The notes under the pieces are model-generated. The model was not told where the DNA came from, did not search any database, and saw only the letters and a program-made list of their open reading frames with translations. From positions 5,014,501 to 5,078,500 of the forward strand of contig NC_014501.1 in NCBI RefSeq assembly GCF_000147335.1: a DNA stretch of 64,000 nucleotides. Reading direction: 5' to 3'. The position numbers and the translations under genes were made by a program. This document shows, one piece after another, positions 53,301 through 62,473 of the stretch; within the stretch, counting starts at the first letter, position 1; every line of letters starts with the position of its first letter. The DNA is from Gloeothece verrucosa PCC 7822. Its GTDB lineage: Bacteria > Cyanobacteriota > Cyanobacteriia > Cyanobacteriales > Microcystaceae.

Positions 53301-54251
53301 TTAGATCGCCTCAAACTCACCCAAGATTTTTACCTCTGGCTCCAATAATAGAGCATAGTGAGCTTGTACTTGTTCTTGAACATGGCGAATCAGTCGAAAA
53401 ATATCTTCGGCTTTGGCATGACCACAGTTAAGAATAAAGTTAGCATGGCGATGAGACACTTCAGCCCCTCCAATGCGATGTCCTTTTAATCCTAACTGTT
53501 CAATTAAGCGGCCGGCTGCATGAGGGGTAGGATTACGAAAGACACTGCCACAACTCGGGCGGTCATAGGGTTGTGTACTTTTACGCTGTTTGAGATTTTG
53601 GCTGGTGGTGGCCATCACTTCTTCTTTTGTAAAGCCAGGTTGTAATTGAAAAGTCGCTTCAATAACCAGACGGCGATCACCTTGTAAGTTAGAGGTTCTA
53701 TAACTGTAATTTAACTGTTGTGGTGTGAGTCTTTCGACTGTTCCATCTGGTGATAAGACTAAAGCGCTGACTAAACAATCTGCCACACATTGAGTGTGGG
53801 CCCCGGCATTCATAACCACTGCACCGCCTATGGTTCCGGGGATGCCTACCGCCCATTCTAGTCCTCGCCAACCTCTTTTAGCCGCACTCCAAGCTATACG
53901 AGCAATGGGTTCACCGGCACCGGCTGTTATTTGTGCAGTTTCTGGGTCAAAATTACTGTGGCGTAGATGGCGTGTACTTACGACTAACCCAGGAATCCCG
54001 CGATCACTAATGAGTAAATTTGAGCCAGCACCCAACAGGGTTAAGGGCAGATCTTGCTGATTAAACCATTCAAATGTTGCTTGCAAGCTGTCCCAATTGC
54101 GAGGGGCGGCATACCATTGAGCTAATCCACCTACCCGATAAGAGGTTAACTCAGCAAGAGAGACTTGAGGATAAATCAACTTATCGGTGCCGGATAAGGC
54201 CATAGATGAGGGAGTTCCTTGGCTTGGAGTGCAAAACAGTGTCAAAGACAT
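53301..54251 (-). CDS. murB: UDP-N-acetylenolpyruvoylglucosamine reductase (MurB)
   Basis: MurB reduces UDP-GlcNAc-enolpyruvate to UDP-MurNAc with NADPH and FAD. The FAD-binding domain (LLGAGSNLLISDRGIPGLVV), GLEWAVGIPGTIGGAVVMNA, and the CGSVFRNP motif with the catalytic serine are seen. It is 114 bp downstream of murC on the same strand, a common cyanobacterial order. Length is normal. Confidence 0.96.
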   Translation of the reverse strand: MSLTLFCTPSQGTPSSMALSGTDKLIYPQVSLAELTSYRVGGLAQWYAAPRNWDSLQATFEWFNQQDLPLTLLGAGSNLLISDRGIPGLVVSTRHLRHSNFDPETAQITAGAGEPIARIAWSAAKRGWRGLEWAVGIPGTIGGAVVMNAGAHTQCVADCLVSALVLSPDGTVERLTPQQLNYSYRTSNLQGDRRLVIEATFQLQPGFTKEEVMATTSQNLKQRKSTQPYDRPSCGSVFRNPTPHAAGRLIEQLGLKGHRIGGAEVSHRHANFILNCGHAKAEDIFRLIRHVQEQVQAHYALLLEPEVKILGEFEAI

Positions 54252-54365
54252 GATTCCTGATTATGATGCTGGTAGAGGGAAAAGACTATGAAAAAGAACC
54301 TTTGTTCCGTATTTAGGGGGAGCATCAAGCTATCAATGTGGCCAGCCCATCGCCCCCTTAATCAG

Positions 54366-55862
54366 TTATGCGGCTTTGGGTGCGAGCAGTTCAGGAATAA
54401 TCTGATTTAGATTGCCTGCCCCTAAAAATAATGCCAAGTCTCCAGGTTGTAAAATTTCGACTAGGAAACTTCCCAAAGACTTTAAGGATGGATGATAATA
54501 CACTTGTTTGTGATAACAACTAATAGCATCAGCTACTTGTTGTCCGCTCATTTGCCCAAGATTCACTTCTCCGGCGCTGTAGATATCGGTAATGATTACT
54601 ACATCAGCATCACTAAAAGAAGTGGCGAACTCATCCATAAAAGTCGCCGTGCGACTGTAGCGGTGAGGTTGAAAAATAGCAACAACTCGAGAGTAACAAT
54701 CCTGATGGGAACGTAAACGCGCTGCTTCTAGAGTACAACGAATTTCACTGGGGTGATGAGCATAATCATCAATGAATGTAATTCCATTGCAATGACCTTT
54801 ATGTTCAAATCGTCGTTTAGCACCTTCAAAGGTAGCGACAGCTACAGCTATCTCTTCAAAGTCGAGGCCGAGTTTGCGTCCCACTGCCACTGCTGCCAGG
54901 CTATTACTTACATTATGTTGACCGAGCAAGCTGATATTCATCTGTCCCAGGTATTGTCCTCTTTCCCATACCTCGACGAGGCTTCCTTGGGCATGATAAA
55001 CAACGTTTTTCACGGTATAGTCAGCTTCTTTTTCGGGATCAAGACTGTAAGTGATCTGGGGGTTTAGGCGCTGGCGAACGGTTTCACAATCAATACAGGC
55101 GATCAAGGTTTCGCACTGCCGCTCAAAAATTTGGAAGGTCTGGATTACTTCTTCTAAATTTTGATAATGATCCGGATGATCCAGTTCTATATTGGTGACA
55201 ATCCCAATGCGTGGGGAATGTTTAGCTAATGAACCATCTGATTCATCCGCTTCTGCCACTAGGAACCGCCCTTGTCCTAAGCGAGCATTTCCTTGCCAAG
55301 CATCTACTTCTCCGCCGACGATAATCGTAGGATCTAAGCCCGCTTTCAGGAGCATATAACCGATTAAGCTGCTGGTGGTGGTTTTTCCATGAGTTCCCGC
55401 TACAGCAATGCTATAATAGTCTTTGATTAAAGCCGCTAAGACATCAGAGCGATGAAAAATGGGATATCCATTCTCTTTGGCTGCTTGATACTCAGCATTA
55501 TTAGCGGCTATGGCTGTCGAACAAATTATTTGAGGTAAATGATTTGTTGAAGCTTTTTGAGGAAAATCTGATTCAACCTCGTAGCGAAATCCTACTTTGT
55601 GGCTCTCTACAGTGGAGGCTGTAACTAGAGCCGGTAGAGCTTCTGAAGCATTTTGAAAGATATTTAAATTGGTTGCTTCTTGACGATGAAAAATTTTTGC
55701 CCCTACAGATTGTAGGCGCTGAGTAATATGGCTAGAACGAACATCGGAACCGGATACGGGCAATTGTCGTTTGGCTAAAACATAGGCCAAGGCTGACATT
55801 CCAATGCCCCCAATCCCGATAAAATGAAAAGGCCTGCCGTTAAAATCTACCGTTTTCACCAT
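54366..55862 (-). CDS. murC: UDP-N-acetylmuramate-L-alanine ligase (MurC)
   Basis: MurC adds L-alanine to UDP-MurNAc. The N-terminal domain has FIGIGGIGMSALAYVLA, then the ATP motif VAGTHGKTTTSSLIGYML and the substrate region HPDHYQN, FIDDYAHHPSEIRCTLEA. The ribosome site AGGAG sits 5 bp before ATG 55862, which sets the start; the frame also opens five codons upstream. It is followed by murB. Confidence 0.97.
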   Translation of the reverse strand: MVKTVDFNGRPFHFIGIGGIGMSALAYVLAKRQLPVSGSDVRSSHITQRLQSVGAKIFHRQEATNLNIFQNASEALPALVTASTVESHKVGFRYEVESDFPQKASTNHLPQIICSTAIAANNAEYQAAKENGYPIFHRSDVLAALIKDYYSIAVAGTHGKTTTSSLIGYMLLKAGLDPTIIVGGEVDAWQGNARLGQGRFLVAEADESDGSLAKHSPRIGIVTNIELDHPDHYQNLEEVIQTFQIFERQCETLIACIDCETVRQRLNPQITYSLDPEKEADYTVKNVVYHAQGSLVEVWERGQYLGQMNISLLGQHNVSNSLAAVAVGRKLGLDFEEIAVAVATFEGAKRRFEHKGHCNGITFIDDYAHHPSEIRCTLEAARLRSHQDCYSRVVAIFQPHRYSRTATFMDEFATSFSDADVVIITDIYSAGEVNLGQMSGQQVADAISCYHKQVYYHPSLKSLGSFLVEILQPGDLALFLGAGNLNQIIPELLAPKAA

Positions 55863-56303
55863 TAAATCTCCTGACACACCACAACACTAAAATAATAGTA
55901 TTGCTTTTCTAATAGGCATAGTTTAAAAAGAATTACGGCTTATGATAGCAGAAACGTCAAGCATCCGTCATAAGCCTCTGATTAGATTATTGGACGTTAA
56001 GCATCTAATTATATGTTCCCTATAACCTATTCCCTAGTTAACCGTTAACCGTTGTCACGGGAGCGTCCCTTTCTAGGAGACTCTTTGGCAGGAGACAAGC
56101 GATTAAAATTTATTCCCCTTAGCCTTATTACCTATAGCCTATTCCCGACTTCCTCCCTCTGCTTAGTACATTTGTTTGGTAAAAACGTTTCAAATTACGA
56201 CAAATTTAAAAATGGGGATCGAAATTGTACAAGCTTTAGGATATGATTGGGGTCATTAATAATGTTTTAATGTATTTAGCTAGAGTACAGAGGGCAAGAC
56301 GCA
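55863..56303. other. Intergenic region between murC and gap2
   Basis: No gene is supported in 441 bp; the frame at 56052-56246 has no ribosome site or family. It contains STRR-like text (TTAACCGTTAACCG) and probably the gap2 promoter. Confidence 0.5.
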
Positions 56304-57317
56304 GTGATTAGAGTAGCGATCAACGGATTCGGACGCATTGGACGCAATTTTTTAAGATGCTGGCTAGGTCGCACAGATAGCCAGATAGATCTAGTGGGAC
56401 TCAATGATACTTCAGATCCCAAAACCAATGCTCACCTGCTCAAATATGACTCCATGTTGGGCAAATTGGATGCTGATATCAGAGCCGATGAAAATTCTAT
56501 TATTGTTAATGGTAAAACCATCAAGTGCTATTCTGATCGCAATCCTCTAAACTTGCCCTGGGCTGAATGGGGAGTTGATTTAATCATCGAATCCACTGGG
56601 GTATTCGTTGATTATGAAGGCGCTTCTAAGCACATTGTAGCTGGCGCGAAAAAGGTTTTGATTACCGCACCAGGTAAAGGGCCAAATATCGGAACCTATG
56701 TGGTAGGGGTTAACGATAGTGATTATAATCATGATGAGCATGAAGTCATCAGTAATGCTAGTTGTACCACCAACTGTCTAGCACCTGTGGTTAAGGTGAT
56801 TCATGAGAACTTTGGCATTATCAAAGGAACCATGACCACTACCCACAGCTACACCGGTGACCAACGAATTTTAGATGCTAGTCACCGCGATCTCCGCCGC
56901 GCAAGAGCCGCCGCTATTAATATCGTTCCTACTTCTACCGGAGCGGCTAAGGCAGTAGCTTTAGTTATTCCTGAAATGAAGGGTAAATTAAATGGGATCG
57001 CGCTGCGAGTTCCTACTCCTAATGTGTCTGTGGTAGATTTAGTCGCTCAAGTTGAGAAACCGACTCTTGCTGAACAAGTCAATGATGTTCTTAAAGCGGC
57101 GGCTGAAGGTTCCCTCAAGGGAGTTCTTGAGTATAACGATCTGCCTTTGGTTTCTTCTGATTACCGGGGAACTGATTGTTCTTCTATTATAGATGCCAGC
57201 TTGACGATGGTTATGGGCGGCGACATGGTTAAAGTTGTTGCTTGGTATGACAACGAGTGGGGTTATTCTCAACGGGTTGTTGATTTGGCTGAACTTGTTG
57301 CTCGTAACTGGAAGTAA
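56304..57317 (+). CDS. gap2: Glyceraldehyde-3-phosphate dehydrogenase, photosynthetic type (Gap2)
   Basis: The enzyme reduces 1,3-bisphosphoglycerate in the Calvin cycle with NADPH (and NADH). The catalytic C154 is in SNASCTTNC, with H181 in TTTHSYTGDQ. The N-terminus MIRVAINGFGRIGRNFLRCW and the length (337 residues) fit the chloroplast-type GapA/Gap2. The start is GTG 56304. A good terminator lies downstream (57377-57408). Confidence 0.96.
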   Translation: MIRVAINGFGRIGRNFLRCWLGRTDSQIDLVGLNDTSDPKTNAHLLKYDSMLGKLDADIRADENSIIVNGKTIKCYSDRNPLNLPWAEWGVDLIIESTGVFVDYEGASKHIVAGAKKVLITAPGKGPNIGTYVVGVNDSDYNHDEHEVISNASCTTNCLAPVVKVIHENFGIIKGTMTTTHSYTGDQRILDASHRDLRRARAAAINIVPTSTGAAKAVALVIPEMKGKLNGIALRVPTPNVSVVDLVAQVEKPTLAEQVNDVLKAAAEGSLKGVLEYNDLPLVSSDYRGTDCSSIIDASLTMVMGGDMVKVVAWYDNEWGYSQRVVDLAELVARNWK

Positions 57318-57376
57318 TCCGGTTTGTAGTCATTCACTGGATATTAATTGATTGCTTTTGAAGGCGATCTTATTTT

Positions 57377-57408
57377 AGAGGGGGAAGCTGATTGGTTTCC
57401 CTCTTTTT
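57377..57408 (+). terminator. Rho-independent terminator of gap2
   Basis: AGAGGGGGAA pairs with TTTCCCTCT around a GCTGATTGG loop, followed by TTTTT. It starts 60 bp after the stop codon. The stem has one bulged G. Confidence 0.7.
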
Positions 57409-57444
57409 AGCTATTTGTCCACAGTAGAACAAGAGTTAAATTAA

Positions 57445-57531
57445 GAGCGGCAACGAGTAGGTGAGATGGAGGAGTTATTAAAACGCTATCGAGAGCAATT
57501 TGGGGAGTTATCCGAATCAAAGTTTTTATGA
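57445..57531 (+). pseudogene. C-terminal fragment of an Uma2-type protein
   Basis: A 28-codon frame (ERQRVGEMEELLKRYREQFG, ELSESKFL) ends at TGA 57529-57531. It resembles the C-terminus of Uma2 proteins such as 48814-49515 (EELEALLARYRQQFGDLP). No catalytic part lies upstream, so it is a remnant of a deleted gene. Confidence 0.6.
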
Positions 57532-57535
57532 GTCT

Positions 57536-58192
57536 TTATAAATCGTAGAGGGTTTTAAACCAGTTGATAAATATTTGAGATTTTGGATGATTCGGATTTA
57601 ATATTCTTTCCATGACAGCATTATGTAATTGTCTTCCTGGCGGATTTTGCCAAGCTAACCAAGTGTGTATTTTAGCTTTGTCTGTGTGGTTTTCTATAAA
57701 AGTAGCACCTAAATTTTTAGCTTCTTGTATTACGGTTTGGGTATAAGTCCAGAGCGGCTCATTTTCAGTTGGAATAAGATAAGCTAAAAATGTTTCTAGC
57801 ATTCCTTGCATTCTATTATCTGGCATCATCCAAACACCTATTTTTTTACCTTGATTGAGTCCTTCTTGAATCTGATGAATTAAGCCGGTGTCGGGTAAAT
57901 CTTGAGGGAAATCTGGGATAGTGGGTAAACAAACATCACGAATTTTTTGCCAGCGACCTAGAGGGTTATCATCAGCATCAACCATTATACCTAAAGCGGT
58001 TACTCTAGGGGGTTTAAACTGGGTTGAGATTTGTTTGGGTTCGAGTAGTTTTTCAACGCCATTATAAGATTGTATATCAACGGGTTCATTTCCTTTCGGC
58101 CAAGGAATGCCATTTTCTTCCATTAAATAGGGGATAACTCGTTTGTCTTCATCGCCTTCTACTAAAAGGATTTTTGTGTTATTTCTGTTCAT
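57536..58192 (-). CDS. DUF3226 TOPRIM-like protein, partner of an AAA ATPase
   Basis: The N-terminus has the TOPRIM glutamate motif KILLVEGDED (E12) and the second motif GIMVDADDN (D72, D74), the catalytic pattern of OLD/DnaG/topoisomerase TOPRIM nucleases. WMMPDNRMQGMLETFL (D125) is a DUF3226 hallmark. Its start lies 2 bp after the ATPase stop, so they form one operon. This resembles two-gene OLD or PARIS defence systems, in which an ATPase controls a TOPRIM effector. Function not proven. Confidence 0.85.
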   Translation of the reverse strand: MNRNNTKILLVEGDEDKRVIPYLMEENGIPWPKGNEPVDIQSYNGVEKLLEPKQISTQFKPPRVTALGIMVDADDNPLGRWQKIRDVCLPTIPDFPQDLPDTGLIHQIQEGLNQGKKIGVWMMPDNRMQGMLETFLAYLIPTENEPLWTYTQTVIQEAKNLGATFIENHTDKAKIHTWLAWQNPPGRQLHNAVMERILNPNHPKSQIFINWFKTLYDL

Positions 58193-58194
58193 AG

Positions 58195-59334
58195 TTAACG
58201 GATTTCAATCCCCCTTTGTGCGGCGATAACGATTTCACTCTCATCAAATAATATAGAAGCTTCTTTATTTTTATCAATATGATGAATTCTGATTTCTTGG
58301 TCTTTTTCGCTTATTTTTTCATCACAAATTAAATTCGCTAAACTTGTCCAGCAATCACTATTATGAGTGGTGGCAAATACTTGTATATTTAATTTTTTTG
58401 CTGTATGCCAAATGATTTTCCACATATCATACATGGTAGTATAATGCAAGCCGCTATCAATTTCATCCACTAATAAAATTCCTCCCTCTACATTAACCAT
58501 TGCTAATACAAGTGCTAACATTCTCCAAATTCCATCCCCCATACTCCCTATAGGTATAGGTTTTTGTCTCTCTGATAATTTTACTAAAAAACCTCCTTTT
58601 TCTCCTGTTCTAAAATTCTCTTGATTTTGTCTAACTGAAGCAATACGCTCAATTGTTGGCTCCAGGATTTTAAGGGCATTTATGACCAGTTGTTCATCAG
58701 AAGTTAAAACGATTTTATCAAATAAAGTATTAAGGGTTGAAATATCTATAGAATAAGGAAATATAAATACTCCTATTTTAGCTAATTTAGACTTAGCTAT
58801 GCGTTTATACTCCAGTCTCAATTGATCTAAAATTAATTTTTCTTTTTTAACTAAAAATTTTTTAAAAACATTTGAATTTATATTGTCTTCTGTCCATTGA
58901 ATAATCAGTTCAAGTTCGCTTATGTCATCAATTGAAATAGGCTCAGGTCGGCTTGTTCTTGTATAATTTGTTGCTTCAAAATTTTCTTCAAATAAAATTT
59001 TAAGTTCTCCTTGACTTCCATTATCAATACCCATCATTTTAATTTGACTTTCAGCAGATAAATTATGCTGATAAAAAAGATGTTCAATTTCATAAGTTTT
59101 AACAGGTATTATGTCTGAGGAATATTTTATGTTTTCCCATAAATATTCACCTCTAGAAGACATCAATTGAGCTAAAGATTTTAAATCAAATTGAGAAGAA
59201 AAAAGTTGTACGGCTTCTAACAGGGAAGTTTTACCACTATTATTCTTTCCCACTAATAAATTAATCCTACCCAAATTATTAAGCTCAAAAGACCGAAAGC
59301 AGCGAAAATTTTCTATTTTTAATGACTGCAACAT
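58195..59334 (-). CDS. AAA/ABC-type ATPase (OLD-like, AAA_15/AAA_21)
   Basis: The Walker A motif is GKNNSGKT (residues 29-36) after LKIENFRCFRSFELN, the typical entry of OLD and RecF-like ATPases. A signature-like SMGDG lies near 264-268. Walker B is LLVDEID (287-293), and an H-loop THNSD follows at about 323-327. No TOPRIM domain is fused; it is supplied by the gene 2 bp downstream. The gene starts 4 bp after the DUF2126 stop, so all three may be co-transcribed. The small gaps and the matching pair suggest a defence module. Confidence 0.88.
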   Translation of the reverse strand: MLQSLKIENFRCFRSFELNNLGRINLLVGKNNSGKTSLLEAVQLFSSQFDLKSLAQLMSSRGEYLWENIKYSSDIIPVKTYEIEHLFYQHNLSAESQIKMMGIDNGSQGELKILFEENFEATNYTRTSRPEPISIDDISELELIIQWTEDNINSNVFKKFLVKKEKLILDQLRLEYKRIAKSKLAKIGVFIFPYSIDISTLNTLFDKIVLTSDEQLVINALKILEPTIERIASVRQNQENFRTGEKGGFLVKLSERQKPIPIGSMGDGIWRMLALVLAMVNVEGGILLVDEIDSGLHYTTMYDMWKIIWHTAKKLNIQVFATTHNSDCWTSLANLICDEKISEKDQEIRIHHIDKNKEASILFDESEIVIAAQRGIEIR

Positions 59335-59338
59335 ATCT

Positions 59339-61576
59339 TTAAATTCCTTCTCTAACTCTCCGTAAATCCAAAGTTAAGGGATACTCTGAACTTATTGGTA
59401 ATGTTAACACCTCTACGCTTTCATCTTCAGATTCAAACGGAATAAATCTTTCTTTCATGCGCCTCTGTGCTTCTTGATGATTACTCGCAAATTGAGTATA
59501 ACCATTACCATGAGGGGGATCAACATAATATTTACAACCGCCAAGAGATCTCCGGTTCCCTTTATCCACAACCGTAAACCTTAAAGGACTATGGGTAGCA
59601 AAAAGAGGATGCGGCATATTACCATATACTCTAGCGCGAAATCTTACTGCCCCGATATATTCTTCAGAAAAACTACTCTTATTCATCGGGATCAAATAAT
59701 TATTACATAAAACTAAATAGCGGTCGCAGTTTTCCCCCGATAATTTCACCTGTATTCGTTCCATTGAACTATCCACAGGTCGAGAAGTTCCCCCACTATT
59801 CAGCGCATCTCCTAAAACCGGCCAAGGTTCGATCGCACTCCTTAATTCTAATTGCAAGTCCCCTAATTTTACTCTTCCATAACAGGGAAAACGAAACTCA
59901 AAAAACGACTCAAACCAGTCCAACTCGAAAGCATAACCCGCGTCTTGTAAGTCCCCGATCACACTCATTAAATCTTCTTTTAGATAATGAGGTAACATAA
60001 AGCGATCATATAGCGTTGATCCCCAATGAATTAGCGGTTTATTGTAGGGATATTCCCAAAAAAGAGCAACAAATCCTCGCACCAACAACATTTGTAATAA
60101 ACGCATCCTCAAGTCAGGCGGCATATCAAAAAAACGAAATTCTAATAACCCTAACTGACTGCGAAAATTCTGAGTAGGAAAGAGTTTATCAATACAAAAA
60201 GCGCTGCGATGGGTATTCCCCGTTAGATCAACTAACAAATGACTTAATAAGCGATCAATTAATTCAGGAGAAACGGGTTGCAATGCTTCTAAACTATCAA
60301 AAGCAACCTCTAACTCATATAAATTCTCCCATCTCGTCTCATCCATACGAGGAGATTGACTGGTAGCACCCACGAATAAACCGGAAAACAGATAAGATAG
60401 ACTGGGGTGATTGATCCAATAACTAATAAAACTACGCAGTAAATCCGGACGACGTAAAACGGGACTATTTAAAGGCGTATTACCTCCTATGGTAATATGA
60501 GCGCCGCCTCCTGTGCTAATCCGACGACCATCTAATAAATATTTTTCTGTTCCTAGACGACACAGGTGTGCTTGTTGGTACAAAATAGAGGTAATTTCTA
60601 CTAACTCATCCCAATTTGAGGCCGGATGAATATTAACCTCTATCACACCCGGATCAGGGGTAATTAAAAATCCTTCTATTCCTGCATTGATAGGTGGAGG
60701 GAAACCTTCAATCATAACCGGAATATCGATTTGTGCGGCAGTATGTTCAATAGTGCTAATTAAATCTAAAAACCCTCGCGCAGAAGCAAAGGGAGGTAAA
60801 AAAACATGAACCACTCCCTCAACAATTTCTACAGTTAACGCGACACAGATAGAATTATCAGGAGATGGGAGGGGTTCAAGACCGACTACAATAGGATTAG
60901 CATCGATAGGCGCAACGGTTTCTGTCGCTAAATGTTCCGCCCAAGTAATAGAATTAAGGGGTAAGCGTAACCCCATTGAAGCATTCCCTTCTAGTAAATA
61001 TAATTTTTCTTCGGGTAGCTTCCAATGACAACTACTCCAGCGTATTTGATGATTTTGAGTAACGGATAATAGGGGTAAAATATAACCTCTCTCTTCATCG
61101 GTTTCCCGTTCATAAGCAGGAATAATACAATCTTGTCCGACACCGAGATATTTAACTAAAGTGGTAATAAAACTTTTAGCATCTTGTGGGGTGTGTCCGT
61201 AGTCTTTCCCATCTATCGCAAGTAATTGAGAATTCTGCCAAATGGGAACCCCATTAGATAGCCAGTAATATCCTAACGCCCAACGGGGATATTTTTCCCC
61301 AGGATAATATTTACCATTTCCATAATGTAACAATCCTTTACCTTTGGCAGGTATCAAATTATCTGCTAAACCCTTTAAAAGTTGTCCTGCAAGTTGGCGT
61401 TTTTGAGAACCATTAGCGGCGGTTTGCCATTGTTGTGATTCAAAATCATCTACAGAGATAAAAGTTGGTTCACCTCCCATTGTTAACCCTACTTTTAACC
61501 GTTGCAGTTGATCTTCTATGTGATCCCCAAGGCGATCAATTTTCTGCCATTGTTCGAGAGTGATGTATTCAGTCAT
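59339..61576 (-). CDS. DUF2126 family protein lacking a transglutaminase domain
   Basis: DUF2126 usually follows a transglutaminase-like domain in one protein of about 1,100 residues. Here only the DUF2126 part is present (745 residues): LTMGGEPTFISVDDFESQQW, then LLHYGNGKYYPGEKYPRWAL and TGGGAHITIGGNTPLNSPVL. Family members are often beside circularly permuted ATP-grasp and transglutaminase genes, so a role in peptide modification is suspected but not shown. The three-gene cluster with the ATPase and TOPRIM genes may be a chance neighbourhood. Confidence 0.85.
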   Translation of the reverse strand: MTEYITLEQWQKIDRLGDHIEDQLQRLKVGLTMGGEPTFISVDDFESQQWQTAANGSQKRQLAGQLLKGLADNLIPAKGKGLLHYGNGKYYPGEKYPRWALGYYWLSNGVPIWQNSQLLAIDGKDYGHTPQDAKSFITTLVKYLGVGQDCIIPAYERETDEERGYILPLLSVTQNHQIRWSSCHWKLPEEKLYLLEGNASMGLRLPLNSITWAEHLATETVAPIDANPIVVGLEPLPSPDNSICVALTVEIVEGVVHVFLPPFASARGFLDLISTIEHTAAQIDIPVMIEGFPPPINAGIEGFLITPDPGVIEVNIHPASNWDELVEITSILYQQAHLCRLGTEKYLLDGRRISTGGGAHITIGGNTPLNSPVLRRPDLLRSFISYWINHPSLSYLFSGLFVGATSQSPRMDETRWENLYELEVAFDSLEALQPVSPELIDRLLSHLLVDLTGNTHRSAFCIDKLFPTQNFRSQLGLLEFRFFDMPPDLRMRLLQMLLVRGFVALFWEYPYNKPLIHWGSTLYDRFMLPHYLKEDLMSVIGDLQDAGYAFELDWFESFFEFRFPCYGRVKLGDLQLELRSAIEPWPVLGDALNSGGTSRPVDSSMERIQVKLSGENCDRYLVLCNNYLIPMNKSSFSEEYIGAVRFRARVYGNMPHPLFATHSPLRFTVVDKGNRRSLGGCKYYVDPPHGNGYTQFASNHQEAQRRMKERFIPFESEDESVEVLTLPISSEYPLTLDLRRVREGI

Positions 61577-61610
61577 GGATATACTAGGGATAACTATCTG
61601 GTGGGAGTTG

Positions 61611-61645
61611 TAAGTACCTGGACAAAAATAAAGTTAACTGTGAGG
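61611..61645. repeat. IS-end-like repeat TAAGTACCTGGACA...
   Basis: It matches 43739-43773 at 32 of the first 34 positions, and its first 14 bases match the MITE-like ends at 4752-4868. It lies 35 bp upstream of the DUF2126 start, which may have gained a promoter or lost its N-terminal half there. Confidence 0.65.
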
Positions 61646-61659
61646 TTAGGGTGTAGGTT

Positions 61660-61680
61660 GTGGGGTGTGGGGTGTGGGGT
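61660..61680. repeat. STRR heptamer (GTGGGGT)3
   Basis: Three 7-bp units head to tail next to the IS-end-like repeat. It is a further member of the STRR class. Confidence 0.8.
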
Positions 61681-61927
61681 AATTGTAGCCATTTTACAAT
61701 TCTTTATATAGAGTGCTTTATTTATGTCCGACTACTTACCATAAGGATAGCGATTGTTTTTTTATCGGCGACTGAAATGTTATGCTTTTTTCGGTTTTGA
61801 GTGGTTTATTGGTGGGATGATCCCGACCGATCACCACTCTATAATTAGAATAGCGAGGTTTTTTGACTATTTTTCTCTTTCCCGCACCGGGAGGGGGGGG
61901 ATCAAAAAGAGGAGAGTTATTGAAATT

Positions 61928-62122
61928 TTAGACTTGAGAGGTTTTCTTCTGTTTAGATTCCTCAATAATTTTTTGTCTTCTTTTCTCTTGGGTTATTCTT
62001 AATTTTTCATCGATAGCTGTAGCTAAATCATACAAATCTCTAGCTGATCGTTCAAAATCTTTAGCCAGTTCTATGAGTTTATCTAGAGTTTCATCATCGG
62101 GTAATTGTTTAATTTCTTTCAT
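61928..62122 (-). CDS. Small hypothetical coiled-coil protein (64 aa)
   Basis: The 64-residue product is helical and basic at the end (LPDDETLDKLIELAKDFERS, IDEKLRITQEKRRQKIIEES). Its start overlaps the stop codon of the previous gene by four bases (ATGA), so translation is coupled. No family recognised. Confidence 0.5.
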   Translation of the reverse strand: MKEIKQLPDDETLDKLIELAKDFERSARDLYDLATAIDEKLRITQEKRRQKIIEESKQKKTSQV

Positions 62123-62466
62123 CTTATTTCATCCAAAATATTAAGAATTCGACGACCTCTAATTTGTGTTTCTAAAATTTGCCCTAATAGAGTTCCTAAT
62201 TCTTCTCCTGCATTTTGAATCTCTTGTTCTGTAACATCTGGTACTGCAATTTTTTCATAAATGCCTTGTATTCGTCTTCTAGAGATCTCTACTAAGAATA
62301 AGCCGTTATTGAAGAAAGCTAGGAACTGTATTAGTCTAACATTATCGGAAAATTGTGACAACAAAAGTCTAATCAGACTCACGCCTTCGCTTGCATCTTG
62401 TTCAATTTGGCTGAGTTCTTGATTAAGTCTGTCTATAAGTTCGGTAATTTCTGAGGGAATAGGCAT
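62119..62466 (-). CDS. Hypothetical helical protein (115 aa)
   Basis: A helical soluble protein (LNQELSQIEQDASEGVSLIR, RLIQFLAFFNNGLFLVEISR) of unknown function. It is followed by the 64-residue gene through an ATGA overlap, and preceded by a broken gene that ends 7 bp upstream. The hydrophobic segment (FLAFFNNGLFLVEI) is not long enough for a membrane helix. Confidence 0.55.
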   Translation of the reverse strand: MPIPSEITELIDRLNQELSQIEQDASEGVSLIRLLLSQFSDNVRLIQFLAFFNNGLFLVEISRRRIQGIYEKIAVPDVTEQEIQNAGEELGTLLGQILETQIRGRRILNILDEIR

Positions 62467-62473
62467 ATTTGAG

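Larger units (their letters stand above)
61577..61927. other. Intergenic region with an IS end and a GTGGGGT repeat
   Basis: A frame at 61754-62002 is not supported. Features seen are the IS-end repeat (61611-61645) and three tandem GTGGGGT units (61660-61680). A G-run (61889-61898) follows CCGCACC. No gene. Confidence 0.5.

Noticed and set aside
56052..56246. Plus-strand frame upstream of gap2
   Set aside because: It starts in repeat text (CCGTTGTCACGGGAGC), has no ribosome site, and is probably part of the gap2 leader.
61754..62002. Plus-strand frame of 82 codons
   Set aside because: It overlaps the end of the 64-residue gene on the other strand and has no family or ribosome site.
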